From an uncultured Sphingomonadales bacterium (lineage in GTDB: Bacteria; Pseudomonadota; Alphaproteobacteria; Sphingomonadales; Sphingomonadaceae), in assembly GCA_937129355.1 (NCBI GenBank), contig CAKZNA010000151.1, forward strand, positions 1 to 39,811: a stretch of 39,811 nt of DNA, read 5' to 3'. Made by a program: the position numbers and the translations under genes. Of this stretch, positions 16,823 to 26,680 are shown in pieces. Each line of letters starts with the position of its first letter. The first letter of the stretch is position 1. Under the pieces are notes generated by a model that saw only the letters and a program-made list of their open reading frames with translations, did no database searches and had not been told where the DNA came from.

Positions 16823-17843
16823 ATTACTAACTGCGGCATCCGCTGCCGTCTTGCTTTCATCATGCGGAACCAGTGGCGGTGTTTCTAACGCGGATAGCGG
16901 CCTGAAACCGGCTAATGCGCCAACAACTTCGGGCGTATCCGATTTTCCGTCGAAACTTGGTGCGCCGTATAAAGTGGGCGGAAAAACCTACACACCGGTC
17001 GATGTCGCCAATTTCGATGATGTTGGTTATGCGAGTTTTTATGGGCAGGAACTCGCGGGCAGGCCGACGGCCAATGGCGAGACATTCAATCCTGCTGGCA
17101 TAAGCGCAGCGCATAAAACGCTTCCATTGCCAAGTTATGTTGAAGTTACGGCGCTTGATACCGGAAAGACAATTTTGGTGCGTGTGAATGATCGAGGTCC
17201 ATTTGCAAATGACCGCTTGATCGACCTTTCTGAAGGCGCGGCGCGTCAGCTGGGCATCATGGGACAAGGTGTTGCTGGCGTTCGTGTTCGCAAGGTTAAT
17301 CCACCGGAGCCAGAACGTGCCGTTTTGCGGAATGGCCGGGCTGTAAACACGCGGATCAATACGCCAGACTCGCTGCTTGTTGTGCTGCGCGAAAATTTGG
17401 CGAAGTTGCCGAAACCGCGCGCCGTCGCTCAGAATACTGCGCCGACGGCGGTTCCAGGGACTGCTCCGGCCTCAAATGGGCAGCGTTCCGGTCGTTTCAT
17501 TCGCGAAGGAGGCGGCGCTGTGTCCACTTCTCCGCGAGCTCCGGTTTCGCGGCCGCCTTCACCGGCGCAGCGTGATGGCCGTTTCGTCCGAGAGGGCGGA
17601 GGCACGCCTGAACGGGCTAACCTCCCCGTCAGCGGTCTCTATGTCGTCCAACTTGCTTCTTTCTCTTCAAAGGCTCGGGCGAGTGCGCTTGCTCGCAAAC
17701 TGGGTGCCAATGTCGCGGCCAGCAGCGATGGTAGATTATACCGCGTAAGGTTGGGCCCGTTTAATTCAGCGGCGGAGGCACAAAAGGGTCTGGAAACTGC
17801 GAAGCAACGCGGCTATCCCAATGCAAGAGTTTTCCGCCAATAA
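16806..17843 (+). CDS. rlpA: Septal ring lytic transglycosylase RlpA family lipoprotein with SPOR domain
   Basis: Lipobox LLSSCG; double-psi beta-barrel GYASFYGQELAGRPTANGETFNPAGISAAHKTLPLPSYVEVT...VRVNDRGPFANDRLIDLSEGAARQLG; C-terminal SPOR-like YVVQLASFSSKARASALARKLG...YRVRLGPFNS. Confidence 0.94.
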   Translation: MQYGTKLLTAASAAVLLSSCGTSGGVSNADSGLKPANAPTTSGVSDFPSKLGAPYKVGGKTYTPVDVANFDDVGYASFYGQELAGRPTANGETFNPAGISAAHKTLPLPSYVEVTALDTGKTILVRVNDRGPFANDRLIDLSEGAARQLGIMGQGVAGVRVRKVNPPEPERAVLRNGRAVNTRINTPDSLLVVLRENLAKLPKPRAVAQNTAPTAVPGTAPASNGQRSGRFIREGGGAVSTSPRAPVSRPPSPAQRDGRFVREGGGTPERANLPVSGLYVVQLASFSSKARASALARKLGANVAASSDGRLYRVRLGPFNSAAEAQKGLETAKQRGYPNARVFRQ

Positions 17844-17890
17844 TCCTTTGTCGGCGGAGGCGGTGTTTCTCTGCTGTAAACGGGGGTTTT

Positions 17891-19033
17891 ATGAAGGTGA
17901 GGCTATTAAGCCTGATTGCGTTGCTGGTGTTGTCCGTGTTTCCGGCAAAGGCTGCACCTACGTTCGAAACGGCGGCACCGATAGCGTATCTGCTTGATAT
18001 GTCATCGGGCGCAGTTTTGTTCGACAAAAATTCGGAAAAACGAATCCCGCCAGCATCGATGACAAAGATGATGACGGCTTATGTAATTTTTGAAGAACTT
18101 GCCGCTGAGCGGCTGAAGCTTGAGCAAAATTTCAAAATTTCACCTGCCACTGCAAGTGAATGGAGCGGAAGAGGTTCGACCATGTATTTGCGGGCGAGGC
18201 AAGAAGTGAGCGTGTCCAACCTCCTGCACGGATTGATAACTGTATCGGGTAATGACGCAGCCATTGCGCTTGCCGAAGGGGTGTCGGGTTCTGAAGTCGC
18301 CTTCATAGCGCGGATGAACGAGACCGCGCGCAAGATCGGGCTAAAAAATAGCCGTTTTGGGACAGCAAATGGTTGGCCGGATGAAGGCCGCACGCTAGTT
18401 ACCGCCCGGGACCTTGCGATATTGGCTCAGCGCACAATGGCCGATTTTCCGCTCTTGTATAAGAAATTCTACGCAAAAGAGAAATTCACGTGGAATAACG
18501 TGACGCAGCCGGATCGCAACCCGCTGCTTGGGAAGGTCGTTGGCGCAGATGGCCTTAAAACCGGGCATACAAATGAAGCAGGTTATTGCTTCACGGGCAG
18601 CGCAGTTCGTGATGGACGCAGGTTGGTGATGGTTGTTGCTGGGATAGGCAGCTTCCAGAGCCGGATCGACGAGTCGGTTAAGTTTATGAACTGGGGCTTT
18701 GATGCATGGCAAAGCCAGCGGCTTTTTGCAGGTGGGGAAAAGATTACCGCGGTGCCGGTGCAATTGGGCGAGGCCAATTCAGTGGATCTAGTGACTCCGC
18801 AAAATGTTGCTGTCACCATACCGGTGTCGGACAGCCGAAAATATACGCTCTCGGTCCGATACAATGGCCCGATAAAAGCTCCCTTCAAGAAAGGAAAACG
18901 CGTTGCTTTGCTTGTGGCGAAATTTGCCGATGGCAGCGAACAAGTTACCCCGTTACTGGCGGCAAATGACGTCGGAACAGCGGGATTCTTCGGCCGCGCG
19001 ATGAACGGATTCAAGGCGCTGGTCGGTTTGTGA
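17891..19033 (+). CDS. dacA: D-alanyl-D-alanine carboxypeptidase (PBP5/6-like)
   Basis: SxxK motif PASMTKMMTAYV, SGN motif (VSGNDAAIALAEG), KTG motif (DGLKTGHTNEAGYC). Confidence 0.94.
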   Translation: MKVRLLSLIALLVLSVFPAKAAPTFETAAPIAYLLDMSSGAVLFDKNSEKRIPPASMTKMMTAYVIFEELAAERLKLEQNFKISPATASEWSGRGSTMYLRARQEVSVSNLLHGLITVSGNDAAIALAEGVSGSEVAFIARMNETARKIGLKNSRFGTANGWPDEGRTLVTARDLAILAQRTMADFPLLYKKFYAKEKFTWNNVTQPDRNPLLGKVVGADGLKTGHTNEAGYCFTGSAVRDGRRLVMVVAGIGSFQSRIDESVKFMNWGFDAWQSQRLFAGGEKITAVPVQLGEANSVDLVTPQNVAVTIPVSDSRKYTLSVRYNGPIKAPFKKGKRVALLVAKFADGSEQVTPLLAANDVGTAGFFGRAMNGFKALVGL

Positions 19034-19662
19034 TGGAGCAGGGTGTTTTCATTTCTATTGAAGGCGGCGAAGGAGTTGGGAAAAGCACCCAGATAAAGGC
19101 GCTCGCTGAAGCTTTGCGCTCTCGCGGAAAAGATGTGGTCGTAACGCGCGAACCCGGCGGCACTGATGGCGCAGAAGCCATTCGCCAATTATTGTTAAGC
19201 GGTAGCGCTGATCGCTGGGAAGCAGGTGCAGAAGCGCTTTTGTTCGCAGCTGCGCGAAGCGACCATGTGAAACGGTTGATCAAACCGGCACTGAAGGCTG
19301 GAAAATGGGTGATATCAGATCGTTTTCTGGATAGTAGCCGTGCCTATCAAGGTGGCGGATCGGGGTTCAGTGATGATGATATTCTTGAATTGCATCGTAT
19401 CGGAAGTGGCGGCTTTTTGCCGTCTAGAACGCTTATCCTTACGCTCAAAGAGAGCGAGGCAGCGTCACGTGCAAGCGAAAGGGACGGTGCATCGTCGGAC
19501 AGAATCCAGGACAGGGAGAGTAGCTTTCATGAGCAGGTTCACCGAAGTTTTGAGCATTTTGCCGAAATGGAGCCTGAGCGCGTAAGGCTTGTCGATGCAA
19601 ACGGGAGCCCCGAAGATGTGACCGCGCGCTTGCTAAACGAATTAAGCGATCTTCTTGCGTGA
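19033..19662 (+). CDS. tmk: Thymidylate kinase
   Basis: FISIEGGEGVGKSTQIKALAEAL P-loop, REPGGTDGAEAIRQLLL, DRFLDSSRAYQGGG. Confidence 0.96.
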   Translation: MEQGVFISIEGGEGVGKSTQIKALAEALRSRGKDVVVTREPGGTDGAEAIRQLLLSGSADRWEAGAEALLFAAARSDHVKRLIKPALKAGKWVISDRFLDSSRAYQGGGSGFSDDDILELHRIGSGGFLPSRTLILTLKESEAASRASERDGASSDRIQDRESSFHEQVHRSFEHFAEMEPERVRLVDANGSPEDVTARLLNELSDLLA

Positions 19663-20627
19663 ACCCAATACTCGGCCATGACAAGAATTTCGAGAAGGTG
19701 AGCTTTGGTTTGAGCAAAGCTACGCTCCATCACGGCATAATTCTTGCCGGACCAAAAGGTGTTGGCAAGGCGAGTTTCGCCAAGGCTATCGCCGCTATGA
19801 TTGTGGACCCCGACAAGGCAAATCAAGCTTTGATAGCCAGCGGAAACCATCCGGACATTGTCACCATTTCGCGGCCGCCAAAGGAACCGCCTAAGCCCGG
19901 TGAAGCTGTCGCGGAAGATGCAGAATTGAAGCGCTCTATTGGTGTTGATCAAATTAGGCGATTACAGTCTGTTCTCACAAAAAGGCCAACGGTCGCGGAA
20001 ACGCGCGTTGTTATCATAGATGCGGCAGATGACATGGAATCCAGCGCCAGCAATGCGCTGCTAAAATCATTGGAAGAACCGCCTGCCGGATGTCATTTTC
20101 TGTTGATAAGCCATGCTAGCGACCGGCTGCTCCCCACAATTCGGTCACGTTGCCAGATGTTGCGGTTTGAGCCTCTGGAAAGCGAGCTTATGACGCAGGT
20201 GCTGCAGAAACTGCTTCCAGGCCATGATGCAGGCGAGATTGCATTGCTATCGAAGCTTGGCAACGGCGCGCCCGGGGCTGCCATAGAATTTGCGGGTTTG
20301 AATATTGGCGAATTAGAAAATTCGATGCAGAAAATTGTTGAAGGCGGCGACAGTGACAATGCCATCCGCAGCGCGCTTGCATCGAAGCTGGCGCTGAAAG
20401 CCGCGCAGCCGCGATATGAAGCATTCTTGCGAAGGGCTCCTGCGCTCATAGCAAACCAAGCGCGCCAACAGCCTGCTGAACAAAATCTTGCTGCGGTCGA
20501 CGCTTTTCAGCGCGCCACGCAGCTTGCATCACGGGCGACAGGTTTGAGCCTTGATAAAAATGCCGTGATACTGGAAATGGGAAGCTTGCTGGCTGGCCTT
20601 AATCAGCATAAGCATACAAGCAGATAA
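19659..20627 (+). CDS. holB: DNA polymerase III subunit delta'
   Basis: GIILAGPKGVGKASFAKAIAAMI, GVDQIRRLQSVLTKRPTVAETRVVIIDAADDMESSASNALLKSLEEPPAGCHFLLISHASDRLLPTIRSRCQ; downstream of tmk. Confidence 0.95.
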   Translation: MNPILGHDKNFEKVSFGLSKATLHHGIILAGPKGVGKASFAKAIAAMIVDPDKANQALIASGNHPDIVTISRPPKEPPKPGEAVAEDAELKRSIGVDQIRRLQSVLTKRPTVAETRVVIIDAADDMESSASNALLKSLEEPPAGCHFLLISHASDRLLPTIRSRCQMLRFEPLESELMTQVLQKLLPGHDAGEIALLSKLGNGAPGAAIEFAGLNIGELENSMQKIVEGGDSDNAIRSALASKLALKAAQPRYEAFLRRAPALIANQARQQPAEQNLAAVDAFQRATQLASRATGLSLDKNAVILEMGSLLAGLNQHKHTSR

Positions 20628-20649
20628 TTTCCCGACTTAAACGAGTGTT

Positions 20650-22221
20650 ATGGCCGAACCTTTCTATATTACGACTGCAATCGCATATCCCAATGGCCGC
20701 CCGCATATTGGCCATGCTTATGAAGCGATAGCAACGGACGCGATTGCGCGCTTTCAACGGATGATGGGCCGCGATGTCCGGTTCGTGACCGGAACCGATG
20801 AGCATGGGTTGAAGATGGTCCAAACCGCGCGAGATGCAGGGCGTGATACGCTCGAATTCGCTAGCGAAATGTCATCTTATTTCAAAGATATGTGTTCGAA
20901 ACTTGATATTTCTTACACAGATTTTCTGCGTACAAGCGATCCCAGGCACCATGACGCTAGCCAGGCATTGTGGAAAGCAATGGAAGCCAGTGATGATTTC
21001 TATCTTGATCGCTACGAAGGCTGGTATTCGGTCCGCGACGAGGCCTTCTATGATGAGAAAGAGCTTATCGATGGGGAGGGGGATGCAAAACTCTCTCCTC
21101 AAGGTACGCCGGTTGAGTGGACGAAGGAAGAAACCTGGTTCTTCAAGCTTTCGAAATATCAGGATGCTTTGCTGACACTTTACAACGAAAACGCCGACTT
21201 TATTCAGCCCGAAAGCCGCAGAAATGAAGTGACGCGCTTTGTCGAAGGCGGTTTGAAAGACCTTAGCGTTTCGCGCACAAGCTTTGACTGGGGCGTTCAG
21301 GTTCCCGGTTCGCAGGACCATGTGATGTATGTTTGGGTAGACGCGCTCACGACTTATATGACCGGCGTTGGTTATCCGGACACCGATGGTGACTATGCCA
21401 AATATTGGCCTGCTCACCTGCATATTATCGGCAAGGATATTGTACGTTTTCACGCGGTATATTGGCCTGCATTCCTGATGTCAGCAAAACTACCGCTGCC
21501 AAAGAAGATATTTGGCCACGGGTTCCTGCTAAATCGCGGGGAGAAAATGTCTAAATCGACGGGAAATGTGGTTGATCCGATGGAGCTGGCGGAGTTGTTT
21601 GGCGTTGATGCTCTGCGTTATTTCCTGATGCGGGAGGTAAGCTTCGGGCAAGATGGCAGTTACAGCGCGGATGCCATTGTGACGCGCGTTAATGCCGATC
21701 TGGCAAATAGCTTTGGCAATCTGGTTCAGCGTAGCTTGTCTATGATTTTTAAGAATATGGATGGCAAGCTAGAGCGTTACGAAGCATCTCCTGCGGATGA
21801 TGAACTCCATGCTACCGTTCGAATAGCTTGCGGTACAGATTTGATACGTGAATTCGGTAACCTGAACTTCACGCAAGGGCTGGATGCCTGGATGCGCGCT
21901 GTATTTGCGTGTAATCAGTATGTAGATGAGCAGGCGCCATGGGGTTTGAAAAAGACTGACCCAGAGCGGATGCAGGCTGTTTTGATGACATTGTTTATAG
22001 CGATCCGTGATCTTACAATTGCGATTGCACCAATCGTCCCAAAATCAGCTGCAGCCATTCTCGATCAAATGGGAATTCCGGAAAATGAACGGAACTATGC
22101 CGCGCTCGAAAATGATCAATGGTTTCCGGCGTCAGTTGAAACAGGATTTGTCATCAGCAAGCCAGTTCCCGCCTTTCCGCGCCTTGAGCTGCCCGAAGGG
22201 GAAGGGGAAGTCGCCGGCTGA
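20650..22221 (+). CDS. metG: Methionyl-tRNA synthetase
   Basis: AYPNGRPHIGHAYEAIATD (HIGH), GTDEHGLK, GEKMSKSTGNVV (KMSKS). Confidence 0.97.
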   Translation: MAEPFYITTAIAYPNGRPHIGHAYEAIATDAIARFQRMMGRDVRFVTGTDEHGLKMVQTARDAGRDTLEFASEMSSYFKDMCSKLDISYTDFLRTSDPRHHDASQALWKAMEASDDFYLDRYEGWYSVRDEAFYDEKELIDGEGDAKLSPQGTPVEWTKEETWFFKLSKYQDALLTLYNENADFIQPESRRNEVTRFVEGGLKDLSVSRTSFDWGVQVPGSQDHVMYVWVDALTTYMTGVGYPDTDGDYAKYWPAHLHIIGKDIVRFHAVYWPAFLMSAKLPLPKKIFGHGFLLNRGEKMSKSTGNVVDPMELAELFGVDALRYFLMREVSFGQDGSYSADAIVTRVNADLANSFGNLVQRSLSMIFKNMDGKLERYEASPADDELHATVRIACGTDLIREFGNLNFTQGLDAWMRAVFACNQYVDEQAPWGLKKTDPERMQAVLMTLFIAIRDLTIAIAPIVPKSAAAILDQMGIPENERNYAALENDQWFPASVETGFVISKPVPAFPRLELPEGEGEVAG

Positions 22222-22997
22222 TGCTTGTCGATTCCCATTGCCATCTCAACTATAAAGGGATCGTGGAACAGCAAGGCGATGTTCTTGCAAGGGCCCGTAA
22301 TCGCGGCGTGACGGCTATGCTCAATATATCGACACGCGAAAGTGAATGGGATGAGGTTGTTGGGCTTGCCGAAGAAGAAAAGGACATCTGGGCGACTGTC
22401 GGTATTCATCCGCATGAAGCCGATGCGCATCCGGAAGTCGATACTGCCAAACTGATTGAGCGCGCGCAAAACCCGCGCGTCATAGGTATCGGGGAAACCG
22501 GCCTCGATTATTTCTACGAACATAGCGACCGGGCAAATCAGCAAGCATCATTTAGGGCGCATATCGCTGCATCGCGAGAAACGGGTTTGCCCTTAATCGT
22601 GCATACTCGGGACGCCGAAGATGATACGGCGCATATTATGACTGAAGAGATGGAGAATGGGGCCTACCCCGCAGTTATCCATTGTTTTACAGCGAGCGCG
22701 GATTTTGCTCGAAAAGCGCTAGAGTTGGGATGTTATATTTCGCTATCGGGCATCGTAACGTTTAAGAATGCCAAAGACTTGCAGGACGTGGCCAAATGGC
22801 TTCCTGCTGATCGGATCCTTGTTGAGACAGACTCTCCATTTCTTGCGCCTGTTCCGCATCGCGGAAAAACCGGAGAGCCAGCCTACGTTTCAGATACAGC
22901 GGCTTTCGTCGCCGAATTGCGCGGCGAAACGATTGAGCAGTTGCAGCAACAAACAAGCGACAATTTCTACCGGTTATTTAGCAAGGCAAAGCCATGA
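22221..22997 (+). CDS. TatD family hydrolase
   Basis: MLVDSHCHLNY, ATVGIHPHEAD, GIGETGLDYFY, PLIVHTRDAEDDT, ILVETDSPFLAPVPHRGKTGEPAYV. Confidence 0.95.
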   Translation: MLVDSHCHLNYKGIVEQQGDVLARARNRGVTAMLNISTRESEWDEVVGLAEEEKDIWATVGIHPHEADAHPEVDTAKLIERAQNPRVIGIGETGLDYFYEHSDRANQQASFRAHIAASRETGLPLIVHTRDAEDDTAHIMTEEMENGAYPAVIHCFTASADFARKALELGCYISLSGIVTFKNAKDLQDVAKWLPADRILVETDSPFLAPVPHRGKTGEPAYVSDTAAFVAELRGETIEQLQQQTSDNFYRLFSKAKP

Positions 22998-23593
22998 ACC
23001 CCGAAGACGGAAGCTCGCTTATTTGGGGCGTCGTGATGGCGGTGCTGTTGATCAGCTCGCTTGCCGCACGCAGGCTTCCGCTGGGCGAGACTTTGAAGAT
23101 GATACTAGCTTGGGTAGCGATTTTTGCCGCGCTTTTTGCAGTTTTCAGCTTTCGAAGCGAATTTGGTATGATCTGGGAAAGGGTTAAAGCCGATGTTGCC
23201 GGAACCGCAAACCAGCAACTGGTTGGCAACACGCTGAAACTTAAACGCGGCGATGGCGGGCATTTCAGCGTCCTCGCGCGTATCAATGGTAAGCCGGTGA
23301 ACTTTCTTGTCGATAGCGGTGCGTCCGTGACTAGCGTTTCGACGGAGACCGCAGATGCCGCGGGTATTGAATATAGCCGCAGTTCGATTCCCGTTATGCT
23401 CGAAACGGCAAATGGCCGGGCCATGGCGTGGCGCGGTGAAATTTCTGAATTTGATGTTGGCGGCATTAAAACTAGCGATCATTTCGTATTGGTTGGTGAA
23501 GCGCTGGGCGACACAAATTTGTTAGGCATGAATTTTCTGGACAGTCTTTCAAGATGGAAAGTTGAAGGTAATGTCATGACCCTAGAACCATGA
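22994..23593 (+). CDS. Membrane-anchored retropepsin-like clan AA aspartic protease
   Basis: N-terminal TM helices, then FLVDSGASVTSVSTETADAAGI aspartic protease active site, NLLGMNFLDSLSRWKVEGNVMTLEP; ATGA overlap with tatD. Confidence 0.88.
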   Translation: MNPEDGSSLIWGVVMAVLLISSLAARRLPLGETLKMILAWVAIFAALFAVFSFRSEFGMIWERVKADVAGTANQQLVGNTLKLKRGDGGHFSVLARINGKPVNFLVDSGASVTSVSTETADAAGIEYSRSSIPVMLETANGRAMAWRGEISEFDVGGIKTSDHFVLVGEALGDTNLLGMNFLDSLSRWKVEGNVMTLEP

Positions 23594-23691
23594 CATAGAC
23601 TATATTTAACATAATATATATTATCGGACTTAAATAAACGCTTCGGAGTTACGCCTCATTTCATCCCCCTTCTTCATAGGCCGCCCATCAG

Positions 23692-25188
23692 ATGCATGAC
23701 ATTCTGGTCATTGGCGGTGGTATAAATGGCATTGGAATAGCCCGCGACGCTGCTGGCCGCGGATTGGATGTTGTCCTTTGCGAGAAAGATGATCTTGCAA
23801 GCCATACATCATCTTCCAGCTCAAAACTGATACATGGTGGCCTGCGTTATCTGGAGCATTATGAATTTCGGCTTGTACGGGAATCTCTTGGTGAACGAGA
23901 AACATTGCTGCGGACCGCACCGCATATAATTTGGCCGGTCCGTATTGTTTTACCAGTGGAGCCAGGCATGAGACCTTCATGGCTTCTGCGGATTGGTTTG
24001 TTTTTATACGACAATTTGGCAAAACGATCGATCTTACCAGGAACAAAGACGCTGAATCTACGCAATTCGAACCAAGGTGCGGCATTGCAAGAAAAATTGC
24101 GCAAGGGTTTTGAATATTCGGACTGCTGGGCTGATGATGCAAGGCTTGTAGCGCTTAATGCAGTCGATGCGAAAGAACGCGGTGCGGAGATATTAACTCG
24201 AACCGAATGCATAGCGCTTGAGCGTCACCCGGAGCATTGGACGGCTACCCTGCGTACCCAATCCGGTGAAGAGCGCAAAGTTGATGCCAAGTTACTCGTC
24301 AATGCTGCCGGGCCATGGGTTGAGCGGATATTGGATAGATTTGACCGAGTCGACGAGAGCGCGGCCGTCCGCCTGGTTAAGGGCAGTCATATCGTTACGA
24401 AAAAGCTGTATGAAGGATCACATAGCTATATATTTCAGTCTGCTGACGGACGGATTATATTCGCCATGCCTTATGAAGGCGAATTCACGTTAATCGGCAC
24501 AACAGATGTCCCGATGGATGCTCCGGACGCGACCGTTGAAATATCCGATTGGGAAATCGACTATCTTTGTGGTGCGGTGAATGGTTATTTCCACAAGCAA
24601 ATATCGAAAAGCGACATCGTGTGGAGTTATGCAGGTGTCCGCCCTCTTTCCGACGACCAAGCTGAATCGGCTAGCGTTGTTACCCGCGACTATGTGTTCG
24701 ATTTGGAGGGTGGCCAGGGTTCATTTGCCCCTGTCCTATCTATTTTCGGCGGCAAGCTGACAACCTATCGAAAACTAGCAGCGCATGCGATGGAAAAAAT
24801 AGGGAAATTCTTCCCATCTATGGGCGAAGGATGGACGCGCAGTAGCCCCCTTCCCGGCGGAAATTTCGAATTTGATGAGATAGATGAACTTATCGAAAGT
24901 TACATGGCCGCCTATCCCTGGCTTGCCGAAAAGACACTTCGCCGGATGGTACGCAGTTATGGGACTCTGATTCCTACAATATTGGGAAATGCACAATCGT
25001 TGGCGGATATGGGACGAGATTTTGGTGCAGGGCTTTATCAGAAGGAGGTTGATTATCTTCGTGCCAATGAATTTGCGAAGTCTCATGAAGATATATTGTG
25101 GCGCCGGTCAAAGTTGGGTCTGCATATGACGGACAATCAGATTGCTGCGTTTGCAAAAGCCTTCGACGAATTTCCGGACAAGGATTGA
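23692..25188 (+). CDS. glpD: Glycerol-3-phosphate dehydrogenase (FAD-dependent, aerobic type)
   Basis: DILVIGGGINGIGIARDAAGRGLDVVLCEKDDLASHTSSSSSKLIHGGLRYLEHYEFRLVRESLGERETLLR; LIGTTDVPMD. Confidence 0.97.
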   Translation: MHDILVIGGGINGIGIARDAAGRGLDVVLCEKDDLASHTSSSSSKLIHGGLRYLEHYEFRLVRESLGERETLLRTAPHIIWPVRIVLPVEPGMRPSWLLRIGLFLYDNLAKRSILPGTKTLNLRNSNQGAALQEKLRKGFEYSDCWADDARLVALNAVDAKERGAEILTRTECIALERHPEHWTATLRTQSGEERKVDAKLLVNAAGPWVERILDRFDRVDESAAVRLVKGSHIVTKKLYEGSHSYIFQSADGRIIFAMPYEGEFTLIGTTDVPMDAPDATVEISDWEIDYLCGAVNGYFHKQISKSDIVWSYAGVRPLSDDQAESASVVTRDYVFDLEGGQGSFAPVLSIFGGKLTTYRKLAAHAMEKIGKFFPSMGEGWTRSSPLPGGNFEFDEIDELIESYMAAYPWLAEKTLRRMVRSYGTLIPTILGNAQSLADMGRDFGAGLYQKEVDYLRANEFAKSHEDILWRRSKLGLHMTDNQIAAFAKAFDEFPDKD

Positions 25189-25192
25189 AACG

Positions 25193-26680
25193 ATGGACAA
25201 AAAAATCCTGGTGATCGATGAAGGTACGACGTCAACGCGCGCGATGTTGTTTACGTCAGAAGGGAAACACACCGGGAGCGCACAAAAACCGATTATACAA
25301 CATTATCCCTCCCCTGGCCTTGTGGAACATGATGCAGCAGAGATCTGGGAACATACACTCAGCTGTTGTCAGGAAATGGTCAAAAAAGCTGGTGGTGCAG
25401 AGCATATTGCGGCGATTGGCATTACAAACCAACGCGAGACTGTAGTTTTTTGGGATAGAAGGACAGGTGAACCCGTTGCGCCGGCCATAGTCTGGCAAGA
25501 TCGCCGCACGGCCAGTGATTGTCTTCGTCTGAAGGAGGACGGCCACGAGACTTTGGTGCAGGAAAAGACGGGGCTGCTTTTAGACCCTTATTTTTCTGGC
25601 AGTAAGATAGCATGGGCGCTCGCCAATTGGCCGGAATTGGCAGAACTCGGAGATAATCTCGCTGTTGGGACGGTGGAGAGCTACCTTGTGTACCGCCTAA
25701 CAGGCGGCACTCACATCACCGATGCGACCAACGCTTCGCGGACCGCTTTGATGAATATAGAGAGCGGCGAATGGGATAATGATCTGTTGGATTTGTTCGG
25801 TGTCCCCTCCTCTATCCTGCCAAAGATTGTTGATTGCGCTGGCCCGCTTGGCTCAACCAAGCGCGAAATATTCGGGCAACCAATTCCGATTACCGGAATG
25901 GCTGGCGATCAACAGGCCGCTACGATTGGGCAGTCCTGTTTGGAGTTAGGCCAGACAAAGGCAACCTTTGGAACGGGTGCCTTTATTCTTACGCAGGCTG
26001 GCAAAACAAAACCCAAATCCAAACATAAATTGCTTTCTACAATCGCGTGGCAGCTAAACGGTGAACGGAATTACGCTTTGGAGGGTTCGGTATTTGTCGC
26101 CGGTTCGTTGATGCAATGGCTGCGTGATGATTTGGAACTGTTGAAGGATACAGCCGATAGTGAAATGCTGGCGGGCAGCGTCGATGACAATGCCGGTGTA
26201 TATATTGTTCCCGCCCTATCGGGACTAGGCGCACCTTATTGGCAACCAGATGCTCGCGCGGCAATTTCAGGGCTTAGTTTTTCGGCAAAGAAGGCGCATG
26301 TTGTGAGGGCCGCTTTGGAAGCGATGGCACACCAAGCGCATGATCTAAAAGCTGCATATGCAGCGGACGGTTCCGATTGGAAAGAATTGCGCATAGATGG
26401 CGGTATGGCGGCAAATGATTGGATGGTTCAGGATATCGCGGATATCCTTGGCATTTGCGTCGAGCGGCCGAAATTTGTCGAGACCACTGCATTGGGAGCG
26501 GCGATGCTCGCTGGCGTTGGAGCGGGCATGTATTCTTCACTAGCGGACGCATCGGTGATGCGCGGCGATATTCAAAAATTTAATCCGCGAATGCCAGATT
26601 CCGCGCGGCAATTGCGGCTGAGCGGATGGTTTAATGCTGTAGAATCGGTGCTTGGAACCAGCGGAGGGAATGTTGGCTAA
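25193..26680 (+). CDS. glpK: Glycerol kinase
   Basis: MDKKILVIDEGTTSTRAMLF, GITNQRETVVFWDRRTGEPVAPAIVWQDRRT, LSGLGAPYWQPDARAAISGLS; 4 bp after the glpD stop. Confidence 0.97.
   Translation: MDKKILVIDEGTTSTRAMLFTSEGKHTGSAQKPIIQHYPSPGLVEHDAAEIWEHTLSCCQEMVKKAGGAEHIAAIGITNQRETVVFWDRRTGEPVAPAIVWQDRRTASDCLRLKEDGHETLVQEKTGLLLDPYFSGSKIAWALANWPELAELGDNLAVGTVESYLVYRLTGGTHITDATNASRTALMNIESGEWDNDLLDLFGVPSSILPKIVDCAGPLGSTKREIFGQPIPITGMAGDQQAATIGQSCLELGQTKATFGTGAFILTQAGKTKPKSKHKLLSTIAWQLNGERNYALEGSVFVAGSLMQWLRDDLELLKDTADSEMLAGSVDDNAGVYIVPALSGLGAPYWQPDARAAISGLSFSAKKAHVVRAALEAMAHQAHDLKAAYAADGSDWKELRIDGGMAANDWMVQDIADILGICVERPKFVETTALGAAMLAGVGAGMYSSLADASVMRGDIQKFNPRMPDSARQLRLSGWFNAVESVLGTSGGNVG

Noticed and set aside
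20872-21453. 193-aa minus-strand ORF opposite metG
   Set aside because: Entirely antisense to the conserved metG frame; no recognisable motifs.
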